A stretch of DNA of 64,000 nt from Aspidapion aeneum (taxonomy: Eukaryota; Arthropoda; Insecta; Coleoptera; Brentidae): assembly GCA_963576565.1 (NCBI GenBank), contig OY755047.1:25303171-25367170 (forward strand), in the 5' to 3' direction. Below are positions 24,801-31,945 of the stretch, piece by piece. The notes under the pieces were generated by a model, which saw nothing but the letters and a program-made list of their open reading frames with translations, did not search any database and was not told the origin of the DNA. The position numbers and the translations under genes were made by a program. The first letter of the stretch is position 1, and the number at the start of each line of letters is the position of its first letter.

Positions 24801-27800
24801 CATATCCATTGGACAATAGTGATCGTCTGTTGTGCAAAATGACTTGTCTTGTTGTCTGGATCAATATTCGCGCGCTTTTCACAGTTAGTGAATTTTACGC
24901 GTATGAAGTGAAATCTGTTCTCCTGTCCTGTACCGACTGGACGTTTCTCGGTCGAATAGAGGTCTTTTCGCATTGCACGTGACGGCTCGGAGATTATTAA
25001 AATTAAAATGATTCTGTCAATAAAATGATGTTGTAAAATTCTGTTTTCCGTAAGTGTCGAATTCAAGATTTTAGAAAAAATAAATGGATCCACGATGGAT
25101 CTTCTTAGCTAGCCTATTAGCACATTTCAAGTGAAGCCATGATATATCAGCCTTAAAAACAGTTTTTTGTAAATATTTCAGAAATTAAAGTTCTTACGAA
25201 GTTTTCGGTTATTAAAGCAAAATGCAGTCTGCCATATTCCGAAAATCGCATAATGATACGCTGCTCTTATAAAAAGTTAGCATTAATTTTTAAAATTTTT
25301 AATTGTCGAAAAACTGTCATTAGCATTAATGGACTTTGACCAAAACCTTAACAGCTCGTTAGAGTGCCGAACACTATTTTACCTAAAAATTATATTCTTT
25401 GAAAATAACACCTTCTCTAGCCATTGCATTGCCAATGTAAAGAAAAAAATTACAAACAGTTACAACTAACATATTAATTTTTTTCTAAAATCTTGAATTT
25501 GACTTCACAAACCAAAAATTAGACAATGCCATTTTAATGACAGAACTAACTTTTTGTAAAGAAGTTTTAACAGAATTAAAATATCTGCCCTATAATAACA
25601 ACGATTTGCGGATTTTTATAAAACTAAAAAATTTGAGGATAAATAATAGAGACTTATTGGAATAAAACCTGACTTTATTCTAGACTCGACTTTATTCTGA
25701 CACATTTGCACAGAAAACTAACAGCTGACCTCTCAAAATTGACATATCAAAGCCAAATTTAATAATACAGTCGCTAACTTCCATTTAATAGATACCAACA
25801 CTAATAAATCCGGTTTTTAAATACATAAAGGCCGAATTTTGAAGCAGAGCAGCTGCTTTTTATATGTAAATATGTCACTATAGGGTCGATTTTAAAATTA
25901 GGTCAGGTTTTATTCCAATAAGTCCCTAATGTCAAATCCTGAGGTCTCTATCTTCAACATAGCCATCAATGGTAATAATAACTATAAGTTTCCCATTCAA
26001 AACCATTAAAATCGGACACCACACCTTATACAGCAAGCCTATCCTACCCAAAACCTAGGGTACCTACCTTGTTTTTTAAAGTTATTGGAACCATCCCAGC
26101 ATCTAATGACACGTAGAGAATTCTGGTGGAATTGTCATCTATAATAAAAGCCCTGGCATACTGCCGAGTGTGAATTCCACAGCCTTTTTGACTCGATTTA
26201 GCATAGCCCATCTAAAACAATAATTTAAAAAAATATAAGAAAGTTAAGCCAATTATTGCCATGTTCCTAGTATTGCCAACCGACCCAAAATCCTGACGTC
26301 AATACGTTGGTGACCGGTATTTGAACTACATCATTCCACGTGTTGAGATCAACTAATCCAACGGAACAGAAAAGTGTTCAGTCCGCTCAAACCAGAGATA
26401 TATGAGAATATCTCGGGCTCAAACCACAGAAATAGTGAAAAAAATACATAAGGTAAGTTATAAGAACATGTTTTTTTGTTGTACCTAGTGTTTTTGTCTT
26501 TAATATGAAGACGTTTTTTTAAATTGTTAGGTTTTCATAGATCCACGGGTGCCTAATATTGCCATCTATAGGTAGATCTGCTTCCTATGCAATACGGATA
26601 GGCAAAAGTCCGACAATGAAATATTTCTTTGTCCAGACTGTTAGATTGTACTGTTTTTTTTTTTAAGAATCTACCTTTTTATTTTGTATTATCCTTATTA
26701 TTTTCTACAATTTGATAAAAAAATTAAAATGCAATTAGAGTTTTGATCTTTCTTTATTTTAGTGTTTTTAACCATGTTCCTAATATTATCACTACCTGGC
26801 AATACTTGGGACAGATGTTTCAAATATTGTCATTTTACGATGAAACCCCTCTAAAAAATACTCTGCCAATATATGGGCCCCTAAGCTCACACTAGGTACT
26901 ACAGTGATAGTGTACGTGTGAGCTAATATAACTAAAAACTGAAATATATTTTATTCAACTCCAGACTAAATTACCTTTCGTTTGATACGACACAAGCCAT
27001 GTTTTGACTTTTGACTTTTGAAATTTTTGAAATACACCCCCACCCGAGCCCCCACCCTTAAAAAAAACAAAAATTAAAATGTATTTTGTTCAACTCCGGA
27101 CCCAATTACCTTTCGTTTGATATCACACACGCCATATTTTTACATAAACGCTTGTGTTCATTGGATTTTGTTCATTTTTAAACGGGACCATCGCGACTCA
27201 AGACCCAGCCTAGGATCCAAATTTCATTGAAATCGGGCAAGTAGTTTGCGCGTTGGTCGTTACAGACAGACAGACATACAGACACAGACAGACAGACACC
27301 ACAACAAAAAAGTTTCAAAATCATCTGAAACGCAAAGATATATAAAAATTTTTGCAATCGGATCAACCATTTTTTCTCGAAAAAATTAGGATCACCATAG
27401 CTCACACTACTATAGTATAGTATATGTGAGCTAAAATATATTAAAATTAAAGTGGTGTATACTTTCCTGTTAAGAAAACATGCAGTAGAATCTTAGAGTA
27501 ATAATATGTTATTACTCTGAGAGTAGAATGAATTCCCCAAATTACAAGTTAATCTGGCTAAAAATGTTGAAACGAAAAAATTAAATTCCTTAATTTGGTT
27601 TGTGTACCTTATTTGGATCGATAACCAAAGATAAGCAAAGAATTGTGTTATTGTGGGGCCATCTAGATGGGTACTTACAAAAACAATTTCAGCGGATGGC
27701 CCTGTGGCATCCCCTCTCCCCACTCCAATTTGGTAGTAAGTTCCCTGTGCTGTGGATGTCAAAAATGACATTAGAGTTAACGAACCTATTAAAAGGTTCC

Positions 27801-27816
27801 ATGTTGTGGTGGACAT
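4744..27816 (-). CDS. CDase: Neutral ceramidase, 15 coding exons, complete
   Basis: This enzyme hydrolyses the amide bond of ceramide to sphingosine and fatty acid, in the secretory pathway or outside the cell. Joined exons (minus strand): 27816-27679, 26211-26068, 24133-23957, 21411-21284, 20072-19874, 17879-17798, 16435-16308, 12866-12747, 12560-12366, 10946-10841, 10123-9996, 7816-7721, 7639-7472, 5762-5647, 4924-4744. All junctions are GT-AG and in phase, giving 701 aa, a normal length for insect homologues. Visible: a signal peptide (residues 1-25); GVGRGDATGP; GYAKSSQKGCGIH; zinc ligands in GTHSHNGPGG (His118/His120) and NWYAVHA (His227); the catalytic Ser278 in NLGDVSPN; PGEFTT (Glu467) and a Tyr near 504 at the spacing of the bacterial metal ligands; a C-terminal Ig-like domain ending in TVDV. 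No lesion was seen. The identification is firm; functional roles come from family knowledge. Confidence 0.95.
5647..5762 (-). CDS. CDase: Ceramidase exon 14
   Basis: Reads VAGHPRNNRMKDSTFLTVEK and TIVATDASLNT, ending in AG of a split Arg codon. It links exon 13 and exon 15 in frame; without it exon 15 would open onto a stop. The conserved PRNN and TFLTVE motifs support it. Confidence 0.9.
6184..7362. mobile_element. DNA transposon with CTCGCGGCTACAG inverted ends
   Basis: About 50 bp at 6184-6232 recur inverted at 7310-7362: CTCGCGGCTACAG, then AAAATGCACTCT and GCTCCTTCGATTTCG. The 1.18-kb interior holds one copy of the AGCTCACAC element (6674-7187) and no transposase. Superfamily uncertain. 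Confidence 0.65.
6674..7187. mobile_element. AGCTCACAC double-hairpin element, copy 1
   Basis: Related to 26865-27437 and 51866-52556 but in the opposite orientation. Both ends carry a short hairpin built on AGCTCACAC and GTGTGAGCT; the interior has a (TCTG)n run at about 6803-6843 and two copies of a repeat containing AAGGTAATTGAGTCTGG. Non-coding and non-autonomous. Confidence 0.75.
7472..7639 (-). CDS. CDase: Ceramidase exon 13
   Basis: 56 codons from NKSIEDGPTPTDVSHQVLSL to SYKIGQVASATF, covering the family's GD-FGD segment (PLGDEFGDCI). Phase 0. Confidence 0.92.
7721..7816 (-). CDS. CDase: Ceramidase exon 12
   Basis: 32 codons, LQRYEGASTIYGPHTLDLYI to ENLMK; the conserved RYEGAST-YGPHTL block. 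The intron before it holds a 2-kb palindrome. Confidence 0.93.
7966..9940. repeat. 2-kb palindrome in ceramidase intron 11
   Basis: GGATCCCGCCCGGAGCTTAT near 7970 pairs with ATAAGCTCCGGGCGGGATCC ending at 9940, and similarity continues inward on both arms, including CCACTG near 9670 and a shared GATGCTTTACAGAATTAATT. The centre is the 342-bp element at 8814-9155. The right arm ends 56 bp from exon 11. This is a foldback element; it carries no credible ORF. Confidence 0.8.
8814..9155. mobile_element. CCGGGTG foldback family, short copy
   Basis: 342 bp with ends CCGGGTGAGCC and reverse-complement CACCCGG, flanked by TA on both sides. Inner arms pair AATTAATCAGAGAT with CTCTGATTAATTCT. This is the short version of the longer elements at 29472-31310 and 38561-40682. 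The TA target suggests a Tc1/mariner-type mobilising transposase (inference). Confidence 0.75.
9996..10123 (-). CDS. CDase: Ceramidase exon 11
   Basis: After the split Gly: RRMRKAIKETLVANGAPDDT, VVIAGLSNSYTNYIATFEEY and Q. The Tyr in NSYTNY is at the position of the family's metal-ligand Tyr. Donor GTAAGA, slightly weaker than the others. Confidence 0.93.
10125..10688. other. Ceramidase intron sequence, nothing recognised
   Basis: Ordinary AT-rich intron sequence between exon 11 and the MITE at 10689. I see no ORF, repeat end or RNA gene. Confidence 0.5.
10689..10827. mobile_element. hAT-like MITE beside the exon 10 splice donor
   Basis: 139 bp from CAGGGGGCGACG to GGGTGCGCCACTG, flanked by ATTATACC (10681-10688) and ATTATAGC (10828-10835), 7 of 8 identical. 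The right duplication overlaps the last base of the donor hexamer GTAAAG (10835-10840). Confidence 0.65.
10841..10946 (-). CDS. CDase: Ceramidase exon 10 (PGEFTT)
   Basis: Reads MNIPYQWQPHVVATQLFTIG, then IAVPGEFTTMS, ending in the first base of a split Gly codon. The Glu of PGEFTT is a metal ligand in characterised homologues. The donor reads GTAAAG; a 139-bp MITE begins 13 bp further into the intron. Confidence 0.93.
11341..11870 (-). pseudogene. Decayed mariner-superfamily transposase
   Basis: Minus-strand fragments in different frames read RRMNFCETMIEKANEDQNSI with CFTDERR (residues around the first catalytic Asp), then WPLRSPDLAPNVFLWGYSKS, then YTLNELRAKLITTVQSVIPE and TEFYNRLGYCLTQTGGIFEN. 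The order and spacing match the C-terminal half of Tc1/mariner-like DDE transposases. Frameshifts and a lost segment between blocks show it is dead. It lies in ceramidase intron 9. Confidence 0.75.
11902..12321 (-). CDS. Unrecognised 139-codon ORF in intron 9
   Basis: The longest open frame in this intron, same strand as ceramidase, ending just upstream of the mariner-like fragments. I do not recognise a domain; it has scattered Cys and a basic-hydrophobic composition. It may be the N-terminal or leader part of the neighbouring transposon, or chance. It is not part of ceramidase: exons 9 and 10 join in frame without it. Confidence 0.2.
   Translation of the reverse strand: MLCKREVKERKVYFGRCLKIFFAVLDPQCGKVREYIVTSCLHEVLYSETGEKWVFVFHANSSSNHAAYYIKRSEKRFNGISGEIAVKMELIKLLSRVRDEIFQAVARCKVQALPPCSIKSIANDVGDVISPLADKNLLK
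12366..12560 (-). CDS. CDase: Ceramidase exon 9
   Basis: 65 codons: GKGCYPAMGYSFAAGTTDGP, FDFKQGSTSDNPFWNVVRDF, then CHYPKPILMGTGR. These are among the most conserved family blocks. Confidence 0.94.
12747..12866 (-). CDS. CDase: Ceramidase exon 8
   Basis: 40 codons, EMLENATSPEILGPIRFIHQ to KAENGTTIT; matches the family's GPI-x-H-x-x-VDM segment (FIHQFVDM). Phase 0 on both sides. Confidence 0.92.
12880..13540. other. Intron 7 sequence, no feature supported
   Basis: AT-rich intron with short homopolymer runs. There is a 62-codon frame at 13329-13517 with no family resemblance. I see no element ends. Confidence 0.4.
13738..15240. repeat. Tandem duplication, unit about 840 bp
   Basis: ATCTCGAGAACTAAAGG at 13741 recurs as ATCTCGAGAACTGTTTC at 14580. 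The two units share GATAGGGCCATAGAGTCGTA, CGCGCAAACGACCTCTATGT, GTTATATCTCGAAACGGAGG and a closing GTGACGTCACCAAGA, in the same order with about 840-bp spacing. The copies have diverged by substitutions and small indels. Non-coding, within ceramidase intron 7. Confidence 0.85.
15530..15780. repeat. Short imperfect tandem repeat
   Basis: The phrase GAGTTGCAGTATGGTGGGG (15551) recurs as GAGTTGCATTATTGTGGGG (15682), each followed by a GATG motif and AT-rich sequence; period about 130 bp. Function unknown. Confidence 0.5.
16308..16435 (-). CDS. CDase: Ceramidase exon 7
   Basis: Reads EPCDTVTSTCNGKNELCIAF then GPGKDMYESNEIIATKLFNK; cysteine-rich as in homologues. The next exon lies 3.4 kb downstream, after the largest intron. 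Confidence 0.93.
16573..16955. repeat. Foldback with ACAGGGTGTCAATTTAAAAA end
   Basis: The left end ACAGGGTGTCAATTTAAAAACTT is mirrored by AAGTTTTTAAGTTGTCACCTG at the right. The interior from about 16660 to 16880 is related to 28690-28920 (shared ATGTTAAATTTGAAA and AGAGATTCAAGAGA-like words). Likely a MITE. Confidence 0.55.
16974..17093. mobile_element. 120-bp foldback MITE
   Basis: ACACGATCAGTATTACTGAT near the left end pairs with AATACTGATCGTGTGAGGG at the right, with mirrored AAAGACATAAAT/ACAAAGACATATAT inside. Non-coding. Confidence 0.65.
17198..17703. mobile_element. 506-bp foldback MITE
   Basis: AAATATATCAGTACTTCTAA at 17200 is mirrored by CCAGTACTGATATATTTGAG ending at 17702; further in, GTATGGCTTGGAT pairs with ATCCAAGCCATAC and GCTACAAGCG with CGCTTGTAGC. 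Non-coding. Confidence 0.75.
17798..17879 (-). CDS. CDase: Ceramidase exon 6 (catalytic serine)
   Basis: Short 82-bp exon with GAFASTNLGDVSPNTAGPKC. The Ser of GDVSPN is the family's nucleophile. A split Gly codon at the 3' end is completed by exon 7. Confidence 0.94.
18127..18520. repeat. 197-bp tandem duplication inside the mariner
   Basis: ACTGTATGGAGGATGGTCCA starts at 18127 and again at 18324, and the sequence from there to TCCAGAGGAATTGT is nearly identical in both units. It duplicates the C-terminal part of the transposase frame. Confidence 0.88.
18419..19419 (-). pseudogene. Mariner transposase, disrupted
   Basis: Upstream part (19419-19204): NIDAVRILITKYRHLTYREI and SLGISKILIHKIFHKGLGVR, the N-terminal helix-turn-helix region. 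Downstream part (18703-18419): VSGDESWIYSYEPENKHPSF (first catalytic Asp), VWVFQGEENPTK, GHVATIPLEDQRTVTADWY. The two parts are separated by the insertion at 18774-19181, and the C-terminal catalytic region is damaged by the tandem duplication and stops. It cannot be active. Confidence 0.85.
18774..19181. mobile_element. hAT-type element nested in mariner, TSD CTTCGGTT
   Basis: 408 bp with ends TAGAGGTGGGC and ACCCACCCCTA, flanked by a perfect 8-bp duplication CTTCGGTT (18766-18773 and 19182-19189) that is part of the mariner. The interior is GC-rich with mirrored words such as CGCGTCACAGTGACAAA. No ORF of its own with family resemblance. The 8-bp duplication and TAGNGGTGGG end fit hAT. Confidence 0.88.
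19874..20072 (-). CDS. CDase: Ceramidase exon 5 (NWYAVHATS)
   Basis: After the split codon it reads YPYDTDKTIVQIKFDSV, then GAINWYAVHATSLNNTNCL (second metal-ligand His) and SSDNVGYASMLLEEKMNPG. Donor GTAAGT at 19873. Confidence 0.93.
20479..20760 (+). pseudogene. hAT transposase N-terminus (TTF-type zinc finger)
   Basis: A plus-strand frame reads FRLQIKSLGPHRPDL, then KKLYDAENWLCGCEKRNAFF, ending at 20688; a different frame continues NIKHFSEKLKIQ near 20725-20757. Order and motifs resemble ZMYM1-like hAT transposases (Y-x-x-x-x-W-L-C-G-C-x-x-x-N-A-L-F-C). The second Cys pair of the finger is replaced (ALFVF) and the frame is broken. It is antisense to ceramidase within intron 4. CAGCCGCCACTG at 21132-21143 may be its right end. 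Confidence 0.65.
21284..21411 (-). CDS. CDase: Ceramidase exon 4
   Basis: Encodes AVKMAHESVQPGYIYLSTG and NINRSPASYLQNPEEERK. It ends with two bases (CA) of a split Gln codon before GTAAGT; exon 5 supplies the third base. Confidence 0.92.
22274..22678. mobile_element. 405-bp insertion with 9-bp duplication TTCTTAACT
   Basis: Compared with the neighbouring tandem units this stretch is extra, and TTCTTAACT stands on both sides (22265-22273, 22679-22687). Inside, GTTTTCACTATCTCCAAC pairs with GTTGGAGATAGTGAAAAC and GGAACACGTCCTGACAATCA occurs in both orientations. A 9-bp duplication suggests a Mutator-like (MULE) type of insertion, but the ends are untidy. Confidence 0.65.
23094..23358. mobile_element. 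265-bp TA-target MITE
   Basis: Ends TAGTCCTTGCCATAGGCAGT and ACTGCGTATGGCAAGGACTA form an inverted repeat of about 36 bp, flanked by TA on each side. The neighbouring tandem unit gives the empty site ATGCTACTTG, showing that the element plus one TA was added. No ORF. Confidence 0.9.
23957..24133 (-). CDS. CDase: Ceramidase exon 3 (zinc-binding GTHSHNGPGG)
   Basis: 59 codons from VIEKLQTLYSS to AYVAGIVD. It carries FILSGTHSHNGPGGFM, the first metal-binding histidine motif of the family. Donor GTAAGT. Confidence 0.93.
24236..24790 (+). pseudogene. 3' end of a non-LTR retrotransposon
   Basis: Plus-strand fragments read RLAWAAFGKLSCILKNKKYP, LKMKVYNQC, then NMDKVTKPQRSME, and after frameshifts RGRPQMRWVDDL, DEHERQRRVEDIVEAYVQ. 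This is the C-terminal stretch of endonuclease-reverse transcriptase retrotransposons (RTE-like in arrangement). The usual VLPVLTYGSE motif is replaced by a GTACT repeat run at 24361-24380. Dead and 5'-truncated; in ceramidase intron 2. Confidence 0.7.
25090..25640. other. Intron 2 sequence, no feature supported
   Basis: AT-rich sequence without recognisable ends, ORF or RNA gene. Confidence 0.4.
25649..25926. mobile_element. GGACTTATTGGAATAAAA MITE, copy 1
   Basis: Ends GAGACTTATTGGAATAAAAC and TTTTATTCCAATAAGTCCC, flanked by TA. The interior contains CAGCTGACCTCTCAAAATTG and GCAGCTGCTTTTTATATGTA, both found inverted in the copy at 41718-41962. Non-coding. Confidence 0.8.
26068..26211 (-). 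CDS. CDase: Ceramidase exon 2
   Basis: Starts MGYAKSSQKGCGIHTRQYAR and ends GMVPITLKNK; 48 codons, phase 0 on both sides. The acceptor is TTGTTTTAG and the donor GTAGGT. Confidence 0.93.
26220..26860. other. Intron 1 sequence with a possible decayed element
   Basis: CCATGTTCCTAGTATTGCCA near 26260 and CCATGTTCCTAATATTATCA near 26773 are similar direct words, hinting at an old duplication. Otherwise AT-rich with no ORF. Confidence 0.3.
26865..27437. mobile_element. AGCTCACAC double-hairpin element, copy 2
   Basis: Starts ATACTCTGCCAATATATGGG, then a hairpin AGCTCACAC...GTGTGAGCT; ends with another, AGCTCACACTACTATAGTAT...ATGTGAGCTA. Two internal repeat units with AATTACCTTTCGTTTGATA and a CAGA-rich run near 27266-27298. 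Sits in the ceramidase first coding intron. Non-coding. Confidence 0.8.
27679..27816 (-). CDS. CDase: Ceramidase exon 1 (start codon, signal peptide)
   Basis: ATG at 27816-27814 opens a hydrophobic signal peptide (NLLIGSLTLMSFLTSTAQG), then YQIGVGRGDATGPSAEIVF, the conserved mature N-terminus. The donor GTAAGT follows at 27678. TTTGTAG at 27847-27853 upstream could be the acceptor of an intron in the 5' UTR, so the promoter may lie further upstream. Confidence 0.93.
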
Positions 27817-27854
27817 GTTGGGTATGCGTATCTACTGTCGAAACCTACAAATAA

Positions 27855-28010
27855 AAGTCAGGAATAAAGTGTCTCTATTAATATCTTAAATAATGGCTGG
27901 GTGAAGCAAACATTTTATTTATTTTTGTGCAGGATTTGTTTATTTAAGATAGCAGATTAGCAATTTCGGACTTAGTCCAACATGAGGCCTTTATCAGTGT
28001 ATAAAAGATA
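27855..28010. other. Region upstream of the ceramidase start
   Basis: This is where a 5' UTR exon and promoter could lie, since an acceptor-like TTTGTAG occurs at 27847-27853 on the minus strand. I cannot identify a TATA box or initiator with confidence. Confidence 0.25.
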
Positions 28011-28014
28011 ATAA

Positions 28015-28257
28015 TCCATCAAAGATATGAGTCAAGTGTTGACTGCGTCGACTATTTGCAAATTGACATTTTAAGAAACATATAAAATAAAACTTATACT
28101 TTTTTAAAAAAAATTACATAAAATATTAAAATTTTCAATAGTTTTCTTTAAAAAATTATAATTTTTTAAAATGTTTAATTCCTATTTTATATGTTTTTTA
28201 AAGTTTTTGATGGTGTCAATGTGCGAATATTAAGTCGACTGAGTCAACACTTGATGG
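28015..28257. mobile_element. 243-bp foldback
   Basis: ATCCATCAAAGATATGAGTC and AAGTGTTGACTGCGTCGACT on the left pair with AGTCGACTGAGTCAACACTT and GATGGATC on the right. The centre is AT-rich and itself partly mirrored. No ORF. Confidence 0.75.
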
Positions 28258-28689
28258 ATCAGGGCCATCGTAATTGGTGGAGCAGAGTTGCAGCCGCTAC
28301 AGGCGTCCGATTTTCGGGGCGGCCGACGGTGGCCTTTTAATTTTGAATTTAGATCATTTTTAAGAGATCACCATGCGGTGGCCGTCACACGTACTTTAGA
28401 TTCAAAGATGTAGTATGTAATTTAATGTCACTAAGTTACCTTATTTTAAGACGTAATATTATCTCGAAAACCTTCGAAAATTTATAAAATTAATTTTGAA
28501 ATTTCTTTCATATTATTTAAAGAATTTGTAGCACAATAAAAAAAGGGGACACGAATTTAAGAAAATGAACGACATGAAAAATACTTTTAATTTATGACAA
28601 AAAAAAATTTGTCCAAAGAATATTTTTTTGAGATAATTGCCTTTAAACTTTCCAATTTAACATAGACTGATAAAATAAACATTTAATCA

Positions 28690-28920
28690 GAATTTTATAT
28701 TTTTCGGATTTATTTTTTTATCATTCCATGTTAAATTTGAAAATTTGAAAGCAAATTTCTCAAAAACTAATCGATGTTTTTTTCGAAATTTTTACATGTT
28801 TGTAAAGATATTCAAGAGAGCTTCAAAACAAGGTATGACTGGACCCACTTTCTTCATTGAAAATATAGGGGTAAAGTATACCCCCTGAAGATGGTGTGTG
28901 CTACAAAAATTTCAAGACAG
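28690..28920. repeat. Dispersed repeat shared with 16660-16880
   Basis: ATGTTAAATTTGAAA, CTCAAAAACTAATCGATG and AGATATTCAAGAGAGCTTCA match the first copy in order with scattered changes, followed by TACAAAAATT. Second copy of a non-coding family. Confidence 0.6.
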
Positions 28921-29039
28921 CCAAAATGTGTCCCCCTCGCTAACAAATGCGACGAGTGTTTCTCCAAATTCGCACGCAAAATATCCAAAAAACACTTCTG
29001 TTACCTTTTAGTTGGGACACACTATCTAACAGGGGTATG

Positions 29040-29276
29040 CAGTGGCAGATCCAGCATTTCGAGGGGGCAGGGGCCAAGAAGGAAGGAACAACCAGAATAT
29101 ATCTTTTCCTTGTTGTTTTTATTAAGTCTTAGGCCTGAATTAAAAATTGACAGGCATAGGAAATGCGCGAAAATTTTTAGAACACTAAGCAATCTTTAAC
29201 AAAAAATTTTAAAAAAGTTATGTAGGGGCGGGGCGGGGTTGGCCGAGCCCTCCCCCCTCCCCTGGATCCGCCACTA
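29040..29276. mobile_element. hAT-like MITE, CAGTGGCAGATCCAG ends
   Basis: CAGTGGCAGATCCAGC at the left and CTGGATCCGCCACTA at the right, with GC-rich subterminal runs as in other members of this window's CAGTGG group. Flanks (GGGGTATG and AGGTACGG) are only loosely alike, so the target duplication has decayed. Confidence 0.6.
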
Positions 29277-29471
29277 GGTACGGAAGAAATTGCTTCCCCT
29301 AACAAATCACATATAACAAATAAAAATATAAAAATTGAATCGTTGATATCGAGTTATCGATGCACCACGAATAAACTCTTTGTAGATGTAAAAGGTAATT
29401 TTGTAGGGTGTTTTTTTTTATTAAAAACAAAGTTTAAGGCAATTTAAAAAAAAAACTGTTTTTCTTGTCTC

Positions 29472-31310
29472 ACCGGTTAGGCCAAAAAAAACCGGATAAT
29501 TTTTTTTTATTATAACTTTTGAGCTATTCCATCGATTATAATGAGACAAACTGCACTTGCTAGAGAATTAATCAGAATTTTAAATAAATATATTTTTTTG
29601 TCCGCCATCTCAAAATCCAAGATGGCGGACGAAATTAAAATGTACTCTTCAAAGATGCTCGTTTATTCTTTTGTTGCGAACATCTTTTAATTATTTTTTT
29701 AAATCGGTAAAAAAGCTGTATTCCTGCCACGCCAAACCAGGTCCGAATGAGCAAAATCGGTTTGGTGGTTCTAAAAAAATACATTTCTGTTTCAACCATT
29801 GTTTTGAATATTATACGATTGCCATGCCAATCATGTCTGCATTTATTTCCTTATAAATTCATTACTACTGCACCGATTTTGATGCTTTGTATCATCCTAG
29901 TGCGAATTAATTGCTTTTTAAAGATTATGATCGAAATTTACAGCCATCTTAAAATTTAAGATGGCGGGCAGAAGCATACTTGATTCTTAAAAATGGCGTG
30001 TTTATTCGTATTTTCTAATATTGTTTTAGTTTTTTTTTTAATTTATAAAAAAGCACTACTTTTGCCCCACAGAATGAGGTATAAGTTAGTAAAATCGGTG
30101 TGGCTGTTCTCAAAAAATCTATTTTTATTTCAGCCATGGTTTTACATATTATACGATTAAATTGCTAATCCTATCTGCATTAATTTTTTTATAAACTCAT
30201 TATTACTGAACCGATCTTAGTGTAATAAATGTGTAATAAAAGAAATCATGGTAAAAATTATAATTGAAATTTGCCGCTATCTTAAAAGTTACCATGTCGG
30301 ACAGAATCATACTTGACCCTTCAAAGAGGCACGTTTTTCCATATTTTCCGAAAATGTTTTAGTTGTTTTTTTTAATTTATAGAAAAACACTACTTTTCTT
30401 CCTTATAACGAGGTATAAATTAATAAAATCGGTGTAGTAATCCTCACAAAATCTGATTTTGTTTTATAGATTGTTCTACAAATTATTTCTTAATAAATTC
30501 ATTATTACTGATCCGATTTTATTACCTTATCGTTAAAGAATAATCAATTCTTACCATGATTTTACTAAAATCGGTTTAGTAATAAATAATTTATAAGGAA
30601 ATTAATGTAGACAGGATAAGCATGCATTCGTATAATGTGTAAAACATTAGTTGAAACAAAAATAGATTTTTTGAGATTCACCACACCGATTTTACTACTT
30701 TGTACCTTGTTATGTGGGGAAAATATAGTGCTTTTCTATAAATTAAAAAAAATACTAAAGCATTATCGGAAATAATGGCATGCTTAGCCATCTTGAAAAA
30801 TCAAGTATAATGCAACTTGCCATCTTAAATTTTAAGATGACGATAAACTTTGATCATGATCTTTAAAAAGCAATCAATTCTCATTAGGATGTTTTTATTT
30901 CATTAAAATCGGTTCAGTAGTAATGAATACATAAAGAAATAAATACAGAGATGATTGGCAAGACAATCGCATAATATGCAAAACAATGGTTGCAACAAAA
31001 ATATTTTTTTAGAACCACTAATCCGATTTTGCTGATTCATACCTTTGTTGTGCGTGGCAAGAATGAGGCTTTTTTACTAATTTAAAAAAGTATTAAAACA
31101 TGTTCGCGACACAAGAATAAACGAGCATTTTTTATGGGTATATTTTAATTTCGTCCGCCATCTTGGATTTTGAGACGGCGGACAAAAACATATATTTAGT
31201 CAAAACTCTGATTAATTCTATTCCAAGTGCAGTTTGTCCCATTAAAATCGATTGTATAGTTCAAAAGTTATAATCAAAAAAAATTGTTCGGTTTTTTTGA
31301 CCCACCCGGT
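29472..31310. mobile_element. CCGGGTG foldback family, long copy A
   Basis: Left end CACCGGTTAGGCCAAAAAAA, right end TTTTTTTGACCCACCCGG followed by TA. Long arms mirror AATTAATCAGAATTTT and CCGCCATCTCAAAATCCAAG. The interior has several sub-blocks in alternating orientation built around AAAATCGGTNTAGTANT, CCATCTTAAATTTTAAGATG and AATAAACGTGCC-like words. No credible ORF; non-autonomous. Confidence 0.8.
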
Positions 31311-31311
31311 A

Positions 31312-31945
31312 TATTTCGCGGCAAGGTACCTACCTATTCAGATCACCCTATACTTAGTCTTTTAGGCACCACTATCGAATCACAATCGAAAACTTTTTAA
31401 CGCTTGATAGACCCATTAAAAAACATTAATAACTTAGCTACACACTACAAAACACAACAATTTTTTTAAATCTGTTTTACATACAACAAAGAGATTCTAA
31501 AAATTTATATGTGACAAGCATTGCTCAAAAAACTGTTTTAAACATGTAAATTCGGAAAAGGGCTCTTCCTAACTACAAGAGACAATTTTTGATTTAAAAT
31601 AATGTTTTACTGAACAAGTCTGTAGGTATAAAACAAAAGCTCAGACATAAACAGAACAATATGTAAACAAAAAACACCTCTCAAACAAAATGCAGAAGCG
31701 CTTACCGTAACTAATATAAATTAACCATCATGAGTCACTAATGTTATTTTTTTTTATTGTTAAAGATAAACAACACGCGCGTTATTTATTGTCCTGAGGT
31801 TCCTGCTAAAAAAGGTTAAAAATAAAATTATACAGGGTCTTTAAATGTAACAAAGGCTTTTTTGGGTATATACAGGGTGTTCCAATTCAATTCTTTATTT
31901 AAAGAATTACGAATACGTGAGACAACGTATATGAAGGTACCATTA
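31312..31945. other. Intergenic, nothing recognised
   Basis: AT-rich sequence up to the mariner; includes ATACAGGGTGTTCCAATTCA at 31871, a word seen at the ends of many insect MITEs, without a partner end. Confidence 0.3.
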
